DNA of 64,000 bases from Chromobacterium haemolyticum (lineage in GTDB: Bacteria; Pseudomonadota; Gammaproteobacteria; Burkholderiales; Chromobacteriaceae): NCBI RefSeq assembly GCF_002081825.1, contig NZ_MUKU01000012.1:62001-126000 (forward strand). Reading direction: 5' to 3'. The position numbers were made by a program, and so were the translations under genes. A model generated the notes under the pieces. It saw only the letters and a list, made by a program, of their open reading frames with translations. It did no database searches and had not been told where the DNA came from. Positions 55,690 through 64,000 of the stretch are shown in pieces (the first letter of the stretch is position 1; each line of letters starts with the position of its first letter).

Positions 55690-57009
55690 ATGCATTTTTC
55701 CGATCTGGGCATCGCCCCGACCATCCTGCGCGCTCTGGAAGCCGCCGGCTACTCTTCCCCTACCGAAGTACAGGCTCAAGCCGTGCCCGCCGCCATTGCC
55801 GGCCGCGACCTGCTGGTATCCGCCCAAACCGGTAGCGGCAAGACCGCAGCCTTCCTGCTGCCGGCGCTGACCAAGCTGTCCGAGCGCTCCACCGGCAAGG
55901 GCCAAGGCCCGCGCGTACTGGTATTGTGCCCGACCCGCGAACTGGCTCAGCAAGTGGAAAAGAACGCGCTGGAATACGGCAAGGACCTGCGCTGGATGAA
56001 GACCGCCTGCTTGGTGGGCGGCGCCTCCTTCGGCTACCAAACCCGCGCGCTGTCTCGCCCGATCGACCTGATCGTGGCCACCCCGGGTCGTCTGATGGAC
56101 CACATGCGCTCCGGCCGCATCGACTTCTCGCGCCTGGAAATGCTGGTGCTGGACGAAGCCGACCGCATGCTGGACATGGGTTTCATCGAAGACATCGAGA
56201 CCATCGTCAAAGCCACTCCGGACACCCGTCAGACCGTACTGTTCTCCGCCACGCTGGACGGCACTGTCGGCCGCATGGCTGAAAAGATGACCCGCGATCC
56301 GCAGCGCATCGAAATCGCCCGCAGCGAAACCTCGGGTGGCACCATCGAAGAACACCTGCTGTACGCCGACGATCTGAACCACAAGCATCGTCTGCTGGAT
56401 CACATTCTGAAAGAGTCCGGCTTCGACCAATGCGTGATTTTCTCCGCCACCAAAGCCTACTCCGAAGAACTGGCCGACAAGTTGTCCGACCAGGGCTATT
56501 CGGCCGCCTGCCTGCACGGCGACATGCCGCAAAGCTGGCGCAACCGCACGCTGAACGATCTGCGTCGCGGCCGCATCAAGATCCTGGTGGCCACCGACGT
56601 AGCAGCCCGCGGCATCGACGTGCCCACCATCACCCACGTGGTGAACTTCGACCTGCCGAAACAGGCTGAAGACTACGTGCACCGCATCGGCCGCACCGGC
56701 CGCGCCGGTCGCGACGGCACCGCCATCACCCTGGCGGAGTCCAAGGAGTTCCACAAGGTTCGCCGCATCGAGCAATACCTGAAGCGTCAGATCACCGAAG
56801 GCGTGATCGAAGGCATGGAACCCACCCGTCGCCCGCCGAAAGGCCCGCGTCGCAACACCAGCGGCAAAGGCGGCTACGGTGATCGCCGTCCGGGCAGCGG
56901 CGGCGGTCGCGGCGGCTACGGCAATCGTCGCGAAGGCGGCTACCAAGGCCAACGCCGCGAAGGCGGCTACCAGGGCAACCGCGGCCCGCGCAGCACCCAA
57001 CAGCAGTAA
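55690..57009 (+). CDS. DEAD-box ATP-dependent RNA helicase (RhlE/SrmB type)
   Basis: A 439-residue RNA helicase. All motifs are visible: Q motif (F4, SPTEVQAQAVP), Walker A AQTGSGKT, PTRELA, TPGR, DEAD (LVLDEADRMLDMGF), SAT, and in the second RecA domain VIFSATK, ATDVAARGIDVP and HRIGRTGRAGR. The C-terminal tail (about 375-439) is rich in RGG, GGY and RR repeats for RNA binding. Such enzymes act in ribosome assembly or mRNA decay, often at low temperature; the long leader fits post-transcriptional or cold control. SD AAAGGA precedes ATG 55690. Confidence 0.95.
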   Translation: MHFSDLGIAPTILRALEAAGYSSPTEVQAQAVPAAIAGRDLLVSAQTGSGKTAAFLLPALTKLSERSTGKGQGPRVLVLCPTRELAQQVEKNALEYGKDLRWMKTACLVGGASFGYQTRALSRPIDLIVATPGRLMDHMRSGRIDFSRLEMLVLDEADRMLDMGFIEDIETIVKATPDTRQTVLFSATLDGTVGRMAEKMTRDPQRIEIARSETSGGTIEEHLLYADDLNHKHRLLDHILKESGFDQCVIFSATKAYSEELADKLSDQGYSAACLHGDMPQSWRNRTLNDLRRGRIKILVATDVAARGIDVPTITHVVNFDLPKQAEDYVHRIGRTGRAGRDGTAITLAESKEFHKVRRIEQYLKRQITEGVIEGMEPTRRPPKGPRRNTSGKGGYGDRRPGSGGGRGGYGNRREGGYQGQRREGGYQGNRGPRSTQQQ

Positions 57010-57042
57010 GCGCAAGCCGCCCCCGTTGCCGGGGGCGCTGCA

Positions 57043-57076
57043 GCGAAACGCCATCGGCTTGCCGATGGCGTTTCGC
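57043..57076. terminator. bidirectional terminator between helicase and GH9 genes
   Basis: Perfect 16-bp inverted repeat GCGAAACGCCATCGGC / GCCGATGGCGTTTCGC with a two-base spacer. A second small hairpin (CCCCC/GGGGG, 57020-57035) precedes it. T-tracts are short. Confidence 0.7.
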
Positions 57077-57079
57077 ATT

Positions 57080-58753
57080 TCAGCTTTCGTTCGCCCGTCT
57101 GCGCAAAGCCAAGGCCAGAAACAGCCAGGCTCCGTGCGGCAACCATTGTTCTGTCCAACGCCAGGATTGGCCGATATCGGTCTGTTCCGGGCTCAGAAAG
57201 GCAATGCCCTCATCCGCGCCCGGCGCGGCGGTGATCCCATTGCACACTCCTCCGCAGGCGTTGTAATAGCCCGGCTCATAGCGCGGATTATTACGGCCCC
57301 AGCCCTGCAGCATGCAAACGTCGAAGGGATTGCGCCCCAGAATCCAGTCCAGCGCTCCCTGCGCGTACTTCAGCAGCGCCCCGTCGGCCTCGCCCTCCGC
57401 CAAAGCGCAGCCCGCGGCGGCCAGAGACGCCAAACGTGCGTTCTCCCCCTGCCACCAGTAGCCGCTACCATTGTGCTGCGGCATGAAAAAACGCGCAGAG
57501 CCGGCCGCCCCATCCACAGCCACCCATTGCCGCGGATAGGCGAAAGGGTTTCCCGCCGCTGCCGTCAGCGTCATCTCCGCCTCCAATCCGCGCCGGACCG
57601 CCCGCCGCGCATCGCTCGCCAGCGGCGAGGCCGGCAACACCGCGGCGAAACGCAGCAAGGCCAGATAAGGCAAGCCGGCTTCGACCGCGTGAAAATAGCT
57701 CTGTCGCCGCTCTGCATCCATCCAGAAACGACCGGCCTCGTCCTGCTGCGCCAACATGCGCCGCGCGCGGCGGTCGGCGGCATCGGCGAACACCGGCTCG
57801 CCGCTGGCCGCGTACAGCTCGCAGGCGGCCAAGAGCGCGCAGTAGTCGTCGATCAGGTTTTCACAGCCGTCCTCCAGATAACGCGCGTTGTATTGCTGCA
57901 GATGGGCGAAACCTCGCCGCGCCGCGGCCAGATAGTCTCCACGACAGAACTCGCCGTCGCGCGGCAGTTCCGCGGCGCGCGCCAGCGCGGCGATCGCCAG
58001 GCCGCCCCCCTGGCGGAAACCCGCCTGAAAAGCGCCCGATCTGACTCCACGCTGAGTGGTGAAGGCGCACAGCTCGCGCTGCTCCGGCGCCTTGCTCCAG
58101 CCGTCGAACAAAGTCATATAGAAAAAGCCAGACGAGTGCTGCATGCGCAACAGAAAATCCGCTCCGTGCAAAGCCTCGTCCACCATGCGCTCGTCGAACC
58201 AGCGCGGCTGCGGCGGCAAAGCCTCGCGGCCCGCCATCAGGCTCCAGGCCAGCAGCGGCGTCTGCTGAGGATTCATGAAGTTGGCGTAGGACAGATGGGA
58301 CAGGTATTTGGAACAGTCGCCGGAAGCGTCGAACCAACCTCCGCGCGCATCCCGTCGCGCCTCTCCGCCCCACTCCGGCGCCGCTCGATCGGCCTGGTCG
58401 TAAAGGCCGGTGCAACGTTGCGACTTGAAATAATGCAACAGATCGGACAGCATCTGGCCGCCCAGACAATCAGGCCCCACCTCGAACTCATGACTGATCA
58501 CCGGCGGCGCGCTGTCCCGTAACCACAGCCGGTACCGTCCCGGCTGCGTCCAATCGCTGAAATCAGCCAGCCAGTAGTGCCATTCCGGCCAGCCCTCCGC
58601 CATGCCCTGCGGCCTCAAGGGAATGTCGACCGCGATCCGCCCCTCTCCATCCAACAGGGCCAGCGTTGCGGGCACTGCCCCGGCAGGTGCTTGCAACAAG
58701 GCCTGCTTGGGCGCTTGGGGTTCAAAACCAACATGATTCAGCAGAATCTTCAT
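57080..58753 (-). CDS. glycoside hydrolase family 9 (probable chitosan/glucosamine oligosaccharide hydrolase)
   Basis: A 557-residue enzyme without a signal peptide. An N-terminal CelD-like Ig domain (about 1-95, MKILLNHVGFEP, WTQPGRYRLWL) precedes the (alpha/alpha)6 GH9 domain. It has GGWFDASGDCSKYLSHLSYA (catalytic-base region with the DxxD-type Asp pair), the late LDWILGRNPFDVCMLQGWGRNNPRYEPG, and a C-terminal Glu region. It is annotated as endoglucanase in many genomes. Here the neighbours (ROK repressor, BadF kinase, sugar ABC transporter) and the cytoplasmic location match the Vibrio chitin-oligosaccharide locus, where the GH9 enzyme is an exo-glucosaminidase. Substrate is inferred. Confidence 0.88.
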   Translation of the reverse strand: MKILLNHVGFEPQAPKQALLQAPAGAVPATLALLDGEGRIAVDIPLRPQGMAEGWPEWHYWLADFSDWTQPGRYRLWLRDSAPPVISHEFEVGPDCLGGQMLSDLLHYFKSQRCTGLYDQADRAAPEWGGEARRDARGGWFDASGDCSKYLSHLSYANFMNPQQTPLLAWSLMAGREALPPQPRWFDERMVDEALHGADFLLRMQHSSGFFYMTLFDGWSKAPEQRELCAFTTQRGVRSGAFQAGFRQGGGLAIAALARAAELPRDGEFCRGDYLAAARRGFAHLQQYNARYLEDGCENLIDDYCALLAACELYAASGEPVFADAADRRARRMLAQQDEAGRFWMDAERRQSYFHAVEAGLPYLALLRFAAVLPASPLASDARRAVRRGLEAEMTLTAAAGNPFAYPRQWVAVDGAAGSARFFMPQHNGSGYWWQGENARLASLAAAGCALAEGEADGALLKYAQGALDWILGRNPFDVCMLQGWGRNNPRYEPGYYNACGGVCNGITAAPGADEGIAFLSPEQTDIGQSWRWTEQWLPHGAWLFLALALRRRANES

Positions 58754-58769
58754 GGCGCGTCTCCCGGCT

Positions 58770-58795
58770 AATTAAGTAAATCGTTTTGCCTTAAT
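58770..58795. promoter_or_regulatory. candidate operator for the ROK repressor, site 1
   Basis: ATTAAG (58771-58776) and CTTAAT (58790-58795) form a dyad. AATTAAGTAAATC (58770-58782) recurs with one change at 60159-60171. It lies just upstream of the GH9 start codon. Confidence 0.5.
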
Positions 58796-58855
58796 GACGG
58801 GCAATATTTACGCGCCGCGACGGCCAGGTCAAGCCATTGACATAAAAATGCCGCA

Positions 58856-60067
58856 TCAAGCCTTGAGCAGCACTTCGTATTGCGGATTGAATTCATCGAA
58901 GATGGGCAGGGCCGCCGCGCCCAGCGCCACCGTGTCGCGGCCGGCGCTCCCCAGCAACACGCGCGGGCCGAAGCTCTGCCGGATAGACCCCGGCAGCGGA
59001 TGCAGCCTTTGCTCCAACTGCTCCAGCAAGGCCGGCGGCAGGAAACCCCCTATCACCACCGCCTCAATGTCCAACAGGCTCTCCAGGATATTGATCGCCT
59101 GGCGCAACGGCGGCGCGGCGGTAGCCAGCCAGCGTTCCATGCCGTAGCAGATCTCCGGCGTCGGCCGCTCCAGGCTGCGCGCCGCCAGTTCGGCGTCGTC
59201 GGCCAGGCCCAGCGTTTCGTACAACGCGCGCAGCGATACATAACGCTCCAGACAGCCGTGGTTGCCGCAGTCGCAAGGTCTTCCGTCCGGCATCACAATC
59301 ATATGGCCGATTTCACCGGCGTTGTGGCGAACCCCCGTGTACAGCCTCCCATCCAGAAACAAACCCGCGCCCAGCCCGGCGCCGATGAACAGGTAAACGA
59401 AGTTGCGCAGCGCGGCGGCGCGGCCGTACAGCCGCTCCCCGACGGCGGCGGCGGTGGCGTCCTTTTCAAGCAAGACCGGCAGATCCAGCCTACGCTCCAG
59501 TTGCGCCGCCGCGTCCACCTCTTCCCAGCCCGGCAAAGTGGTGGGGCCCACCGAACTCATGCCCTCAACGCCGAACGGACCCGGCATCACCAGTCCCAAG
59601 CCCAGCACCCTACCCCATTCTATTCCGGAGTCGGCCCGCAGCCGCCCCACCACCTCTTCGATCAAGGGCAGGGCCAGTTGCGGATCTGGTCGCTGCACCG
59701 GCGCCTCCACGCGCGCGCGGCACTGACCGGCCAAGTCCACAGCCACCGCGATCAGCGACTGGGTGTCCAGCTGAATGCCCAGCGAGTAAGCGCCGTCGGG
59801 ATTGATGCTCAGCGGTATCGCTGGCTGGCCGCGCGCGCCTTCGCGCATCGGCTCTCCCGCCAACAACATGCCGCCGTCCAGCAATTCCGCCGCGATATTG
59901 GACACCGTTTGCGGCGTCAACGCGGTCAGGCGAGCGATCTCGGCGCGGGTTAGTTGCCCGTTCAGACGTATGGTTTCAATCACCGCGCGGCGGTTGTGCG
60001 CGCGGGCATGTTCCAGATTGGTCCCCGCCACCGTGCGCGAGTCCCGGCCTGCGGGAATGGATTTCAT
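58856..60067 (-). CDS. ROK family repressor (NagC/Mlc-like)
   Basis: A 403-residue transcription factor. An N-terminal winged helix-turn-helix (about 20-80, RRAVIETIRLNGQLTRAEIARLTALTPQTVSNIA) precedes a sugar-kinase-like ROK domain with LGLGLVMPGPFG and the zinc motif GHMIVMPDGRPCDCGNHGCLERYVS. The ligand is probably glucosamine or its phosphate, judged from the neighbouring kinase. ATG 60067 is used; the frame to 60160 runs into the operator region. It is divergent from the kinase-transporter operon and reads towards the GH9 gene. Confidence 0.92.
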   Translation of the reverse strand: MKSIPAGRDSRTVAGTNLEHARAHNRRAVIETIRLNGQLTRAEIARLTALTPQTVSNIAAELLDGGMLLAGEPMREGARGQPAIPLSINPDGAYSLGIQLDTQSLIAVAVDLAGQCRARVEAPVQRPDPQLALPLIEEVVGRLRADSGIEWGRVLGLGLVMPGPFGVEGMSSVGPTTLPGWEEVDAAAQLERRLDLPVLLEKDATAAAVGERLYGRAAALRNFVYLFIGAGLGAGLFLDGRLYTGVRHNAGEIGHMIVMPDGRPCDCGNHGCLERYVSLRALYETLGLADDAELAARSLERPTPEICYGMERWLATAAPPLRQAINILESLLDIEAVVIGGFLPPALLEQLEQRLHPLPGSIRQSFGPRVLLGSAGRDTVALGAAALPIFDEFNPQYEVLLKA

Positions 60068-60158
60068 GCCGGCAGTATGGCGAGCCGGCACAGGGCGGAC
60101 AAGCGCGCCGGCAAGGTCTGTTGCGCCGGCGGCGACTGACGGACCACATTGTCGCCAC

Positions 60159-60171
60159 AATTAAATAAATC
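60159..60171. promoter_or_regulatory. candidate operator for the ROK repressor, site 2
   Basis: AATTAAATAAATC matches the AT-rich site at 58770-58782 in 12 of 13 bases. It lies in the 233 bp divergent region between the ROK gene and the kinase gene, which also contains an ATGCCA...TGGCAT inverted repeat (60182-60226). Confidence 0.5.
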
Positions 60172-60300
60172 AACTTGACGAAATGCCAATGCAATGATTG
60201 AATTCCTGAAAATTCCAATGGCATCGCAATAGAGTCGACGCAAATCCATAATGTTGCAGTGATTTGCGCCGGACGCCCGCATTTGACCAAGGACAGCACC

Positions 60301-61167
60301 GTGACTGAAGCTTTTGAATATCGCTTGGGTGTCGATGGCGGCGGCAGCGGCACCCGCGTCTGTTTGAGCGACGCGCGCGCCCGCCCGCTGGCCCATGCCG
60401 AGGGCGGCCCCTCCGCCTTGTCGCGCGGCGTGCCGCAAGCCTGGGCCGCCGTGAACGAAGTCATCGCCCGCGCCTTCGAGCAAGCCGGCCTGGCGCTGGC
60501 TCCGCCGGCGCAATGCGCGGTCGGCCTCGGCCTGTCCGGCGTGCACAACGCCGGCTGGGCCGAGGCTTTCCGCGCCGCCGATCCCGGCTATGCCCGCTTG
60601 CGCTTGGCCACCGACGGCTACACCACTTTGTTGGGCGCCCACGGCGGCCGCCCCGGCGTGATCGTGGCGCTGGGCACCGGCAGCATAGGCGAAGCGCTGT
60701 ACCCTGACGGCGGCCACCGCGAAGTCGGCGGCTGGGGCTACCCCAGCGGCGACGAGGCCAGCGGCGCCTGGCTGGGCCAGCGCGCCGCCCAGTACGCGCA
60801 GATGGCGCTGGACGGCCGCCTGGAACCGACGCCGCTAACCCGCGCGGTGCTGGAACATGTGGGGGGCGACTGGCAGGCGATGATGGCCTGGAACGGCCGC
60901 GCCACCCCGACGCTGTTCGCGCGGCTGGCGCCGCTGGTGGTGGCCAACGGCCGCCGCGACTCTCTGGCCGCAGAACTGCTGCGCCAGGCCGGCCGCGACG
61001 CCTGGTCCATCGCCAAGGCGTTGGACCCGGACGAAAGCTTGCCGGTAGCGCTGTGCGGCGGCCTGGGCCAGGCGCTGCGCGATTGGCTGCCGCCGGAATT
61101 CGCCGCCCGCCTCAGCCCGCCGAAGGGCGACGCCTGCGCCGGCGCGCTGCTCTTGCTGGCCGCCTGA
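60301..61167 (+). CDS. gspK: glucosamine kinase, BadF/BadG/BcrA/BcrD ATPase family
   Basis: A 288-residue sugar kinase of the ASKHA fold. Phosphate-1 loop LGVDGGGSGTRVCLSD at the N-terminus; VGLGLSGVHNAGW; phosphate-2 and adenosine loops VIVALGTGSIGEALYPDG and EVGGWGYPSGDEASGAWLG; C-terminal ALCGGLGQALRDWLP. This is the pattern of the glucosamine-specific kinase GspK of chitin-degrading Vibrio. GTG 60301 is chosen because AAGGA stands 7 bases upstream. First gene of the kinase-transporter operon, 27 bp before the binding protein. Confidence 0.85.
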   Translation: MTEAFEYRLGVDGGGSGTRVCLSDARARPLAHAEGGPSALSRGVPQAWAAVNEVIARAFEQAGLALAPPAQCAVGLGLSGVHNAGWAEAFRAADPGYARLRLATDGYTTLLGAHGGRPGVIVALGTGSIGEALYPDGGHREVGGWGYPSGDEASGAWLGQRAAQYAQMALDGRLEPTPLTRAVLEHVGGDWQAMMAWNGRATPTLFARLAPLVVANGRRDSLAAELLRQAGRDAWSIAKALDPDESLPVALCGGLGQALRDWLPPEFAARLSPPKGDACAGALLLLAA

Positions 61168-61194
61168 TCCCCTTCTCATCTCAAAGGACACCCC

Positions 61195-62439
61195 ATGCGC
61201 CTCCCCTCGCTGCTGCTCGCCGGCTTGCTGGCCCTGGCCGGCCCGGCCCGCGCCGACAAAATCGTGGTCGAATACTGGACCGACTCCCTCAAGCCGCAGT
61301 TCGACGCCTACTTCGCCGCGGCGAAAAAGCAATACGAGACGCGCAACCCCAATGTCGAACTGCGCTGGGTGGATGTATTCAACGAGGGCTTCGAGACCAA
61401 GCTCAACGCCGCCATCGCCGCCGGCAAGCCGCCGGCGCTGATCAATCACGACGTGCCCCGCTTGTATAAATACGCGCAGAAAGGCGCGCTCTTGCCGCTG
61501 GACAGCACGCTGGCCGCGGACAAGGCCGCTTATCTGCCCAATGCGCTGGCAGACCTCAGCGTAGCCGGCAAGCTCTACGCCTATCCCTGGTACAACAACG
61601 TCAATGTGCTGGTGCTCAACGGCGAACTGTTCCGCAAGGCCGGCCTGGATCCGGCGCGCAAGCTGGACAATCTGGAACAGCAACTGGCCGCGGCTAAGGC
61701 CATCCGCGTCAAGACAGGCGTGCCCGGCCTGCTGCCGCAATTGGGCCAGATCGACGGCATCATGCTGGGCCGCGGCTTGCCGCTGCTGCAAAACGGCAAG
61801 GCGGTCTTCAACGGCCCGGCGCATGTGGCCTTGCTACGCCAGTACGCCGACGCCTACAAGGCCGGCGCGCTGGCCAAGGAAAACCTATTTGCCGACGACA
61901 ACTACCAGGCCAGCGTCAAGCTCTACAACAGCGGCCGGCTGGCGATGATGGAAACCGCTCCCACCGCGGTTAGACGCACCCAGACCGACGCCCGCGCCAT
62001 TTTCGCGGTCAGCCAGGTACAGCCTGCGCCGCTGGGGCCCACCGGCATGACACAGGGCGGCTACCAGTTCGGCTGGGCGGTATCCAAGGGACTGCCTGCG
62101 TCCACGCAAGCCGAAGCGATCCAGTTCGCCCGCTTCCTAACCAGCGACGCTCAGCAACTGGCGTTTTCCAAAGTCACCGGCGCCACTTTCCCCTCCACTC
62201 GCGCAGCGCTGCGCGACCCTTATTTCACCCAGACCGGAGGCAGCTTGGTCGACATCGCCCGCGCTCAGGGCGCCAAGGCTGCGCCGGACATCCGCACCTT
62301 CAGCCTGAGCGGGGTGCCGCGGCTGGCGGACCTGAAGAAAAAACTGGTGGACAGCGTGGAAGCCGCGGTCACCGGCCGCAAGGACGCCCAACTGGCGCTA
62401 GACGAGGCGGCCGCGTTCTGGAACCGGCAGTTGAAGTAA
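61195..62439 (+). CDS. sugar ABC transporter periplasmic binding protein
   Basis: A 414-residue extracytoplasmic binding protein of the carbohydrate uptake (CUT1) type. Signal peptide MRLPSLLLAGLLALAGPARA; DKIVVEYWTDSLKP; NAAIAAGKPPALINHDVPRLYKYAQKGALLPLD; YAYPWYNNVNVLVLNGELFRKAGLDP; GGYQFGWAVSKG. In this operon the ligand is probably a glucosamine or chitosan oligosaccharide. AAAGGA precedes ATG 61195. Confidence 0.92.
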   Translation: MRLPSLLLAGLLALAGPARADKIVVEYWTDSLKPQFDAYFAAAKKQYETRNPNVELRWVDVFNEGFETKLNAAIAAGKPPALINHDVPRLYKYAQKGALLPLDSTLAADKAAYLPNALADLSVAGKLYAYPWYNNVNVLVLNGELFRKAGLDPARKLDNLEQQLAAAKAIRVKTGVPGLLPQLGQIDGIMLGRGLPLLQNGKAVFNGPAHVALLRQYADAYKAGALAKENLFADDNYQASVKLYNSGRLAMMETAPTAVRRTQTDARAIFAVSQVQPAPLGPTGMTQGGYQFGWAVSKGLPASTQAEAIQFARFLTSDAQQLAFSKVTGATFPSTRAALRDPYFTQTGGSLVDIARAQGAKAAPDIRTFSLSGVPRLADLKKKLVDSVEAAVTGRKDAQLALDEAAAFWNRQLK

Positions 62440-62449
62440 GCGCGCCGCG

Positions 62450-63316
62450 ATGAAATCCAGCGCCCGCAACGCTTGGCTGTTCCTGGCTCCGGCCCTGTCG
62501 CTGATGGCCGCGTTCACCTTCTGGCCGCTACTGTTCGGCGCCTATCTGGCTTTCACTCGCTACGATCTGCTGTCCCCGCCGCAGTGGGCCGGCCTGGAAA
62601 ACTTCGAATTCCTGCTGCAGGACGAGGTGTTCTGGCGCGCAATGCGCAATTCCCTGCTCTATCTGCTGGTGGTGCCGGCGATCCAGTTGGCCGCCATCGC
62701 GCTGGCGCTGCTGGCCAACCGGCCCTTGCGCGGCGTCAAGCTGTTCCGCGCCGCCATCTACCTGCCGGTGATCACCACCGTAGCCGTGGTCGGCATCATG
62801 TGGAATTGGATGTACGCCGATTACGGCGTGCTCAACAGCGCGCTGCGCTGGTTGCGGCTATTGACCGCGCAACAGGAGATCGGCTTTCTCAGCGACGAGG
62901 ACATCGCCTTGTTCGCGGTGATGTTCGTCACCTTCTGGCGCGGCGTCGGCTACTACATGGTGCTCTACCTCGCCGGCCTGCAGGCGATTCCGGCGGAGAT
63001 GCAGGAAGCGGCGCTGCTGGACGGCGCCAATGCCTGGCAGCGTTTCTGGCGCATCACTCTGCCTATGCTAAGGCCCACCATCTTGTTCTGCAGCCTGATT
63101 TCCACGCTGGACGCGTTGAAAGCCTTCGAGGAAGTGTTGGTGATGACGCGCGGCGGCCCGCTGAACTCCACCTACACCGTGTTGTATTACATGTTCCATC
63201 AAGGCTTCGATCAGTTGGACTTCGGCCGCGGCGCCGCCGCCGGCCTGCTGCTGACCGGCGTGTGCTTATTGCTGGCCGGCCTCAACTTCCGCCTGTTGCG
63301 CCCCGCCCACCGCTAG
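62450..63316 (+). CDS. sugar ABC transporter permease 1
   Basis: A 288-residue inner-membrane permease of the MalF/UgpA type with six helices. N-terminus NAWLFLAPALSLMAAFTFWPLLFGAYLAFTRYDLLSPPQWAGLENF is typical, and the EAA loop is MQEAALLDGANAWQRFWRITLPMLRPT. It starts 10 bp after the binding protein gene. Confidence 0.95.
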   Translation: MKSSARNAWLFLAPALSLMAAFTFWPLLFGAYLAFTRYDLLSPPQWAGLENFEFLLQDEVFWRAMRNSLLYLLVVPAIQLAAIALALLANRPLRGVKLFRAAIYLPVITTVAVVGIMWNWMYADYGVLNSALRWLRLLTAQQEIGFLSDEDIALFAVMFVTFWRGVGYYMVLYLAGLQAIPAEMQEAALLDGANAWQRFWRITLPMLRPTILFCSLISTLDALKAFEEVLVMTRGGPLNSTYTVLYYMFHQGFDQLDFGRGAAAGLLLTGVCLLLAGLNFRLLRPAHR

Positions 63317-63333
63317 CTTTCAGGACGCTCGCC

Positions 63334-64000
63334 ATGACCGCAGCCTCAAGCCTACTCGCCCGCCCCGCCCGGCAAGCACGTGCGCGCGCGCTGCGGCGCC
63401 TGCCTGACTACCTGCTGCTGCTGGCGCTGGCCTGCGCCGCCTGTTATCCGTTTTGGTGGACGCTGATGATCGCGCTGGGCGACGGCGAGCAAGTGTTCGA
63501 CTTCCCGCCGCGCTGGCCGGAGCCCTTGTCGCTGACCCACTTTCGCGAAGTCTGGAATCAGATTCCGATGGGACGATTTTTATGGAACTCCGCGCTGATT
63601 TCCGGCCTCTCCACCGCTGGCACGCTGCTGGTTTCAAGCTGCGCCGGCTTCGCGCTGGCGCAGCTGCGCTTCCGCGGCCGGCAATGGGTGTTTTACGCCA
63701 TCATCGCCACTCTGCTGCTGCCCAGCGAAACCAATGTGCTCAGCAATTACGTGACCCTATCCTGGCTGGGGCTGGACGACAGCCGCGCCGGCGTGGCGCT
63801 GCCGACATTGGCCGGGGCTTTCGGAATCTTTCTGATGAAGCACGCCTTTGAGGAGATCCCCGAGGAAATCATCGCCGCCGCGCGCATGGACGGCGCCGGC
63901 GACTGGCAGCTGTTCTGGCGCATATGCCTGCCGCTGAGCCGGCCCTATCTGGCCACCTTGGCCATCTTCACCCTGGTGTGGTCGTGGAACAGCTATGTCT
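63334..64000 (+). CDS. sugar ABC transporter permease 2, cut by window end
   Basis: The first 222 codons of a MalG/UgpE-type permease; no stop before the window end. ATG 63334 has AGGA upstream. Visible: first helix (LPDYLLLLALACAACYPFWWTLMIAL), FLWNSALISGLSTAGTLLVSSCAGFALAQLRF, LPSETNVLSNYVTLSWLGL, and the EAA loop EEIIAAARMDGAGDWQLFWRICLPLSRP. It completes the membrane part of the importer; the ATPase gene is not in the window. Confidence 0.93.
   Translation, partial: MTAASSLLARPARQARARALRRLPDYLLLLALACAACYPFWWTLMIALGDGEQVFDFPPRWPEPLSLTHFREVWNQIPMGRFLWNSALISGLSTAGTLLVSSCAGFALAQLRFRGRQWVFYAIIATLLLPSETNVLSNYVTLSWLGLDDSRAGVALPTLAGAFGIFLMKHAFEEIPEEIIAAARMDGAGDWQLFWRICLPLSRPYLATLAIFTLVWSWNSYV

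Noticed and set aside
55588-57078. 496-codon - strand frame over the DEAD-box helicase
   Set aside because: Antisense shadow; the + strand frame has all helicase motifs.

Overview
The window looks like a piece of chromosome from a motile, GC-rich betaproteobacterium of the Chromobacterium type (order Neisseriales). The reasons are the gene content: a contiguous flgB-to-flgL cluster, a neisserial-style tmRNA tail, a chitinase, a glucosamine/chitin-oligosaccharide locus, SelD with MnmH and MnmC, and a porin of the betaproteobacterial DUF3138 kind. The organism is inferred from content only; no rRNA gene is present.

Left edge (1-2.6 kb): the end of an integrated element, with two unknown small genes, an excisionase-like gene overlapping a tyrosine integrase, and directly behind the integrase a 3' end of a tRNA-like gene (best match tmRNA) with its terminator. 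This is the attachment-site end of the element; the rest lies to the left of the window.

2.6-30.3 kb: core genes. argS, an MBL-fold hydrolase, a DUF3138 porin, a polyamine ABC transporter (potF, potH, potI, without its ATPase gene), the tRNA hydroxylase trhP, a DUF455 gene, and a three-gene signalling operon (degenerate REC-EAL protein, two-domain response regulator, BvgS-like hybrid kinase). These are followed by fliW-tag, clpB with a heat-shock promoter, a PagP-like outer-membrane protein, a UmuD-like protein that has lost its catalytic dyad, and a wobble-uridine tRNA modification group (selD, mnmH, mnmC). A thioesterase closes the block.

30.3-31.3 kb: about 1 kb without a protein gene. 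It holds three candidate small RNAs: two in tandem on + that share a 3' module and each end in a terminator, and one on - with its own promoter and terminator.

31.3-37 kb: a cytoplasmic parvulin, a secreted GH18 chitinase, a LysE exporter converging on an AraC regulator, a YdcF-like membrane protein and a periplasmic binding protein.

37-52.7 kb: the flagellar region. A FliK-like gene that seems to start with ATT, a flagellin, MgtC, an EF-hand protein under a sigma-28 promoter, then flgL, K, J, I, H, G, F, E, D, C, B (all -). A sigma-54 promoter precedes flgB, a strong terminator separates flgI from flgJ, and a near-perfect sigma-28 promoter precedes flgK. The layout gives hook/basal-body genes first and hook-junction, flagellin and late genes second. 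A double-receiver regulator lies beyond flgB.

52.7-64 kb: a hypothetical protein, a CSS-type EAL phosphodiesterase, a DEAD-box RNA helicase with a long leader, and a glucosamine-oligosaccharide locus: GH9 glycosidase, ROK repressor, BadF-type kinase, binding protein and two permeases (the last cut by the window edge).

A roughly 125-145 bp dispersed repeat with terminal inverted repeats occurs four times (near 9.1, 14.4, 27.5 and 52.6 kb). In three copies its outer TGA is the stop codon of the neighbouring gene.
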